This document shows, piece by piece, positions 21,968 through 24,629 of a stretch of DNA of 24,629 nucleotides. Source of the DNA: a virus; IMG/VR virus record IMGVR_UViG_3300018065_000071, positions 1-24,629 of that record. One strand, 5' to 3'. Positions within the stretch are counted from its first letter, which is position 1. The number at the start of each line of letters is the position of its first letter. The notes under the pieces are model-generated. The model worked only from the letters and a program-made list of their open reading frames with translations. It searched no databases and was not told the DNA's origin. Position numbers and translations under genes: made by a program.

Positions 21968-22839
21968 CACACGGCCATCGGGTCGGAGGGGTCGCCGTTG
22001 TCCGGGTCGGGCAGGATTTCCGCCTCAACCTCCTCGAGTTCGGGCTCGGGCGGTGCGAATGCTGCGGACGGCAGGGCGGGGGCATCCCGCTGGACGACGA
22101 TGGGCGCGGGCCGCTCGTCGGCGACAGTCGCGCGGGTGTCGGCGGCAAGTGCGTTGTCGAGCTCCACCGACTCGATGGGCACGAGGCCACGGGCACACGC
22201 CCATTTGATGGCCGTTTTCTGCGCCATCTCCAGGGGCCACGACTTCCACACAGAACCAGCACCACGGGCGCTCGCCCGCGCGTGGTTCTCACGCTTGCGG
22301 ACATCGGCACCGGGAAGCCAGTAGCGACCGAGGATTGCACCGTCGGCGAGACGGCGACACGACACGATGACCCCGGCGATGTGGTCAATGGTGAGCGGTT
22401 CCGAACCGATTTCGGCGCGGTGTTCGGTCACCTCGCCGAACTCTACCACGATGTGGTCGTGGTGGCCTACGACACAGGTGGAGAGTTGGTAGCCGGCGCG
22501 GCGGCAGAGCTGGGTGAGGCCCCGGTGGCTAATCATCCACTGGAGCTCGCCGGACCGAGGGACGAGCCACACCGACGGCATCGCACCGCCCGGCATGAGG
22601 CCCGTGAGCGCGGACATGGCGACTGCCGAGGCGATGCTCGCGGGACTACACCGCTCGATGTCCCGCGGGTTGCGAGCGGCGCGGTGGGCGGCGGCAAAGG
22701 CCATCCCGACACGGGCGGCGGCTTCGGTGGCGCGCTCCTCACCCACGAGGTCCGTAAGCATGGACCCGGCCATGTGCTGGACACGGCGGCGGAGGGTCGG
22801 CGGTGCGTTGTTGCGTCGTTGCAGGTTGGTCATGGTCAC
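21967..22839 (-). CDS. recT: RecT family single-strand annealing protein
   Basis: A 290-residue protein from GTG at 22839, overlapping the exonuclease stop in GTGA; ATG 22833, two codons in, is an alternative start. RecT features are CSPASIASAVAMSALTGLMP (about 64-83), VWLVPRSGELQWMISHRGL (about 90-108), a following DHIVVEFG strand, and VWKSWPLEMAQKTAIKWACA (about 197-216). The C-terminal 60 residues are acidic and Pro-rich (PEPELEEVEAEILPDPD), possibly a partner-binding tail. The protein binds single-stranded DNA ends made by the exonuclease and anneals them, for phage recombination or replication. Adjacent placement with a YqaJ-like nuclease is the standard Red/RecET arrangement. Confidence 0.9.
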   Translation of the reverse strand: MTMTNLQRRNNAPPTLRRRVQHMAGSMLTDLVGEERATEAAARVGMAFAAAHRAARNPRDIERCSPASIASAVAMSALTGLMPGGAMPSVWLVPRSGELQWMISHRGLTQLCRRAGYQLSTCVVGHHDHIVVEFGEVTEHRAEIGSEPLTIDHIAGVIVSCRRLADGAILGRYWLPGADVRKRENHARASARGAGSVWKSWPLEMAQKTAIKWACARGLVPIESVELDNALAADTRATVADERPAPIVVQRDAPALPSAAFAPPEPELEEVEAEILPDPDNGDPSDPMAV

Positions 22840-23849
22840 AGTCCCCGGATGGTGAGGCGGCCCCGTGCGGACACGGACGCCGTGATTTTGCCTGCGGTGC
22901 TCTTGGCGCGGATGCCGGCGCTACCGCTGTCGGCGATGGTGTCGCGCAGTCGAGCGCGGAGGGTATCGATCTGGGCCTTGTCGGCTTTGTGGCGGTGGGT
23001 GAGCTCGGCCAAGTCGGCGAGCATCGAGACCTCTTCAGGCTCGGCGTCCCGCTTGCCCTTGAGGGGGTCGCGCTTGCTGTCCCATGGCGGCGGCGGGCGG
23101 TGCTCGAGGGGTTCTGCGCCCTCGACAATGATGCGCTGGTGTGCGTCGGCCAGCGAAGTGGTTACGGCGTCGCACAGGTCGCCGTCGCGCCAGATGCGCA
23201 TACGGGCAGTGTCCTCGACTGCGACAGGCGTGTCCCAGCCCGCGACCATGTGCCCGACCTTGACGTCCTGAGCAAAGAGGCAGTAGAGGTCGCAGTAGTC
23301 GAGGCCGGACGCGAGCAGGTGGGCGACGCATTGGACTACGTACTGACGGTCGACAGGCCACCGGCCCATGCTTGATGCCGCATCGAGGTCCGCGAGCGTG
23401 CGAATCTCCAGGTCTGCCGACGGGTAGCCGCCGCGCTTCCAAGGCTGGATGACCTTGTACTCGCAGACGCCCACACCCTCGGGCGTCCGGCAGAACGCAT
23501 CGGGAGACACGGACAGCACTCCAGACGTAACTGTCATGTGCAGGTCGACGCCCCAGGTTTGTGCGCCGGTCTCCTCGCGGTACAGACGGTCGGCGAGACC
23601 TTCGAGGGCGAGGCCGCGGGCGAGCAGGCGCGGGTCTGCCGGCTTGCGCTCCTCGAGCAAGTGCGGCGCGTGGACGGCTGCCCACACATCCCACGGGGTG
23701 CGCCAGGGGGAGAGGCCGAGGAGGGCGGCGGCGGTTGTCGAGCCGACGCCGCCGGACGCAATGCGCTCCTGACGGGCCGCGAGCCATGCGTCCCGGCCCG
23801 TGTGGATGTCGACGGGGCAGGGGAGCCAGGTGGGTACGGTCGCGGTCAT
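22836..23849 (-). CDS. YqaJ-like / lambda-type exonuclease
   Basis: A 337-residue protein starting at 23849 with GAGGTG upstream, overlapping the previous stop in ATGA. The N-terminus (RDAWLAARQERIASGGVGSTTAAALLGLSPWRT, in parts about 19-51) is the YqaJ signature. PD-(D/E)XK residues are Glu83 (ALEG), Asp117 (SPDAF), Glu130 and Lys132 (EYK), and Gln173 (QYVVQ). The enzyme degrades one strand of double-stranded ends and hands single strands to RecT. Residues about 240-337 form a charged, helical tail beyond the nuclease domain (DLAELTHRHKADKAQID) with a short beta-like end. The pair is transcribed from the promoter at 24113-24141. Confidence 0.9.
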   Translation of the reverse strand: MTATVPTWLPCPVDIHTGRDAWLAARQERIASGGVGSTTAAALLGLSPWRTPWDVWAAVHAPHLLEERKPADPRLLARGLALEGLADRLYREETGAQTWGVDLHMTVTSGVLSVSPDAFCRTPEGVGVCEYKVIQPWKRGGYPSADLEIRTLADLDAASSMGRWPVDRQYVVQCVAHLLASGLDYCDLYCLFAQDVKVGHMVAGWDTPVAVEDTARMRIWRDGDLCDAVTTSLADAHQRIIVEGAEPLEHRPPPPWDSKRDPLKGKRDAEPEEVSMLADLAELTHRHKADKAQIDTLRARLRDTIADSGSAGIRAKSTAGKITASVSARGRLTIRGL

Positions 23850-24064
23850 GCGGTCACCTCATGCGCGTCTTTGATGATGCGATCTCGCATGGCGTCGAGG
23901 GTGTCGACGCTAGCGGACAAGACTTTGCGCTTCTCGTGCGGGGTGGTGTGGTCGTGTTCTTGAAGGATGGTGCTAAGTGCGGCGCTCACCTGTTCCACGA
24001 AGACTGCGAGCGCGTAGAACTCCGCAGCGGTCTCGGTGGGGGTCATTGGTTTCTTGTCGGACAT
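23846..24064 (-). CDS. Small helical protein, first gene of early operon
   Basis: A 72-residue protein starting at 24064 with GGAGAG upstream. It is helical and charged (TETAAEFYALAVFVEQVSAAL, in parts, then KRKVLSASVDTLDAMRDRIIKD) without recognised motifs. As first gene of the exonuclease-recT operon, about 42 bases downstream of the predicted transcription start, it may be a modulator of the recombination functions or of the host. Its stop overlaps the exonuclease start. Confidence 0.65.
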   Translation of the reverse strand: MSDKKPMTPTETAAEFYALAVFVEQVSAALSTILQEHDHTTPHEKRKVLSASVDTLDAMRDRIIKDAHEVTA

Positions 24065-24112
24065 GGGCTCTCCGTTGTCGTTGTGACCGGCGGTTTCCCG
24101 TCCGGCCCGTCG

Positions 24113-24141
24113 GTAATACCGGAGCAGACACCGGGTGTCAA
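24113..24141 (-). promoter_or_regulatory. Early promoter for exonuclease-recT operon
   Basis: On the minus strand TTGACA (24141-24136), a 17-bp spacer, and TATTAC (24118-24113) match the sigma-70 consensus: -35 six of six, -10 four of six. Transcription would begin near 24106 and give a leader of about 42 bases before the first gene. An inverted repeat lies in the spacer and overlaps the -35, so a bound repressor should block it. Confidence 0.75.
24127..24139. promoter_or_regulatory. Putative operator in the divergent control region
   Basis: GACACC, G, GGTGTC is a perfect inverted repeat with six-bp arms that overlaps the -35 and spacer of the early promoter. The half-site GTGTC recurs at 24170-24174 and 24206-24210, about 35 bp apart. 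A second dyad, TCGGA-TTC-TCCGA, lies at 24173-24185. The likely binder is the HTH protein encoded from 24215. Confidence 0.6.
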
Positions 24142-24183
24142 CGGAAACAATGGAGATATTTCGGCTTGCGTGTCGGATTCTCC

Positions 24184-24189
24184 GATAGT
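24184..24189 (+). promoter_or_regulatory. Weak candidate -10 for HTH regulator gene
   Basis: GATAGT matches four of six -10 bases and lies 11 bases upstream of the AGGAGG of the repressor gene. No -35 at normal spacing is clear, so the promoter may depend on an activator or be elsewhere in the 24142-24183 stretch. It overlaps the end of the TCGGA dyad, so autoregulation is possible. Confidence 0.25.
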
Positions 24190-24214
24190 AGAACCGTGGC
24201 AGGAGGTGTCAGAC

Positions 24215-24475
24215 ATGACCGACACAGCAACCACCGCGGCGCATGGTGCCGCAATCCGGGCAGCGCGAGAGGCGTGCTCACCCCCCATCCGCCGCGGCGA
24301 ACTCGCCGGACGGCTCGGAATCGGACACAGCACGCTCGCGGAGATGGAGGGCGGCAAGACCCGGTGTCCTCTCTCGCGAGCCGTCCAGATTGCGGACTAC
24401 ATCGGCAAGCGGTCCGGCCGTCCCGCGTGGCAGGTGCTCCTGGCCATCGCCTACCCGGCTGGGGGTGGAGCATGA
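24215..24475 (+). CDS. Cro/CI-type HTH transcriptional regulator
   Basis: An 86-residue protein from ATG 24215, eight bases after AGGAGG; the longer open frame upstream is a shadow of the minus-strand genes. Residues about 11-64 form an XRE-type helix-turn-helix: GAAIRAAREACSPPIRRGEL as first helices, AGRLGIGHSTLAEMEGGKT as the turn and recognition helix, then AVQIADYI. It lacks a cleavage/dimerisation domain of the lambda CI kind, so it is a short Cro-like regulator. It is divergent to the exonuclease-recT operon and separated by about 150 bp with operator-like repeats, so it most likely controls that operon and itself. Confidence 0.8.
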   Translation: MTDTATTAAHGAAIRAAREACSPPIRRGELAGRLGIGHSTLAEMEGGKTRCPLSRAVQIADYIGKRSGRPAWQVLLAIAYPAGGGA

Positions 24476-24629
24476 GCGCCGCACGAGACCCGCGGCACGA
24501 CCCGCGGCCCGGCGATGTGCTGCGCGATGTGACCTACAACATGCACACCAAGCGGCTGCACGAGTACTCGTTCGTGGTCATCCGGCGGTACGTCGACAGC
24601 GCCGGAGACGAGATGGTTGAGTGGGCGGC
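24472..24629 (+). CDS. Partial small phage protein (continues beyond window)
   Basis: The first 52 codons of a gene starting at ATG 24472, overlapping the regulator stop in ATGA, and cut by the end of the window. RHDPRPGDVLRD followed by a strand-rich segment (LHEYSFVVIRRYVDS, VEWA) resembles small phage proteins with a 'DPRPGDV' opening, whose role is unknown. It is co-transcribed with the HTH gene. No more can be said from the fragment. Confidence 0.65.
   Translation, partial: MSAARDPRHDPRPGDVLRDVTYNMHTKRLHEYSFVVIRRYVDSAGDEMVEWA

Noticed and set aside
21646-23271. 541-codon plus-strand frame opposite recT and the exonuclease
   Set aside because: The minus strand carries RecT and YqaJ signatures over the same bases.
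23561-24214. Upstream extension of the HTH regulator frame
   Set aside because: This part overlaps the exonuclease and first operon gene and the promoter region; AGGAGG before ATG 24215 sets the start.
1-24629. CRISPR arrays, tRNA genes, insertion sequences, integrase or att sites
   Set aside because: No regularly spaced repeats, cloverleaf-like segments, transposase motifs or recombinase active-site patterns were seen on reading both strands.

Overview
The window is a contiguous, very GC-rich (about two thirds G+C, judged by eye) stretch of a tailed double-stranded DNA phage or prophage, with a siphovirus-type (long, non-contractile tail) late gene block. Evidence for this: a terminase, an HK97-type portal, a Mu-F-like head protein, a prohead protease and an HK97-like capsid, followed by connector, tail terminator, tail tube, overlapping tail-assembly chaperones, a tape measure and tip genes, with no sheath gene. 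Genes are packed with ATGA, TGATG or GTGA stop/start overlaps. Most starts have a GGAGG-like ribosome binding site, and third codon positions are strongly G/C. The host cannot be named. A GC-rich bacterium with meso-DAP-type peptidoglycan is plausible because the endolysin is an M15-type L-alanyl-D-glutamate peptidase. The TGaTAnnnT promoter style would suit an actinobacterium but does not prove it.

Layout. 1-2718: a small Cys protein, terminase small subunit, a short membrane protein hidden between the terminase genes, and terminase large subunit. 2752-8459: portal, Mu-F-like protein, protease, capsid, a probable decoration protein and a small unknown. 8463-12571: head-tail connector, tail completion protein, tail terminator, a DUF2341-like beta-sandwich protein, tail tube, and tail-assembly chaperones with a probable +1 frameshift. 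12573-18710: tape measure, distal tail protein, tail hub, a small tip protein and a glycine-hinged fibre or receptor-binding candidate. 18719-20662: a lysis-type cassette (M15 endolysin, holin-like membrane protein, small unknowns). At 20662/20663 the strand switches. 20663-24064 on the minus strand holds an early-type operon, read from right to left: small protein, YqaJ-like exonuclease, RecT annealase, winged-helix-like protein, unknown, membrane protein and a small unknown. 24215 onward on the plus strand starts a divergent unit with a Cro/CI-type repressor and a gene that runs off the window.

How the parts work together. The exonuclease and RecT form a Red-like recombination pair, driven by a near-consensus promoter (TTGACA, 17 bp, TATTAC) whose spacer carries a perfect inverted repeat. 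This is a likely operator for the divergent HTH protein. Late genes appear to be started from a repeated 13-mer, CGTGATARNNTGC, in front of the terminase, portal and capsid genes. At the portal gene it sits so close to the ATG that the transcript should be leaderless.

The most interesting items are this late-promoter family with its leaderless portal, the overlooked membrane gene in the terminase cassette, the UUU-CGC +1 frameshift candidate, the DUF2341-like protein inside the tail gene order, and the operator array at 24.1 kb. I saw no tRNA, rRNA, CRISPR array, insertion sequence, integrase or attachment site. I did not find a clearly new defence or mobile system.
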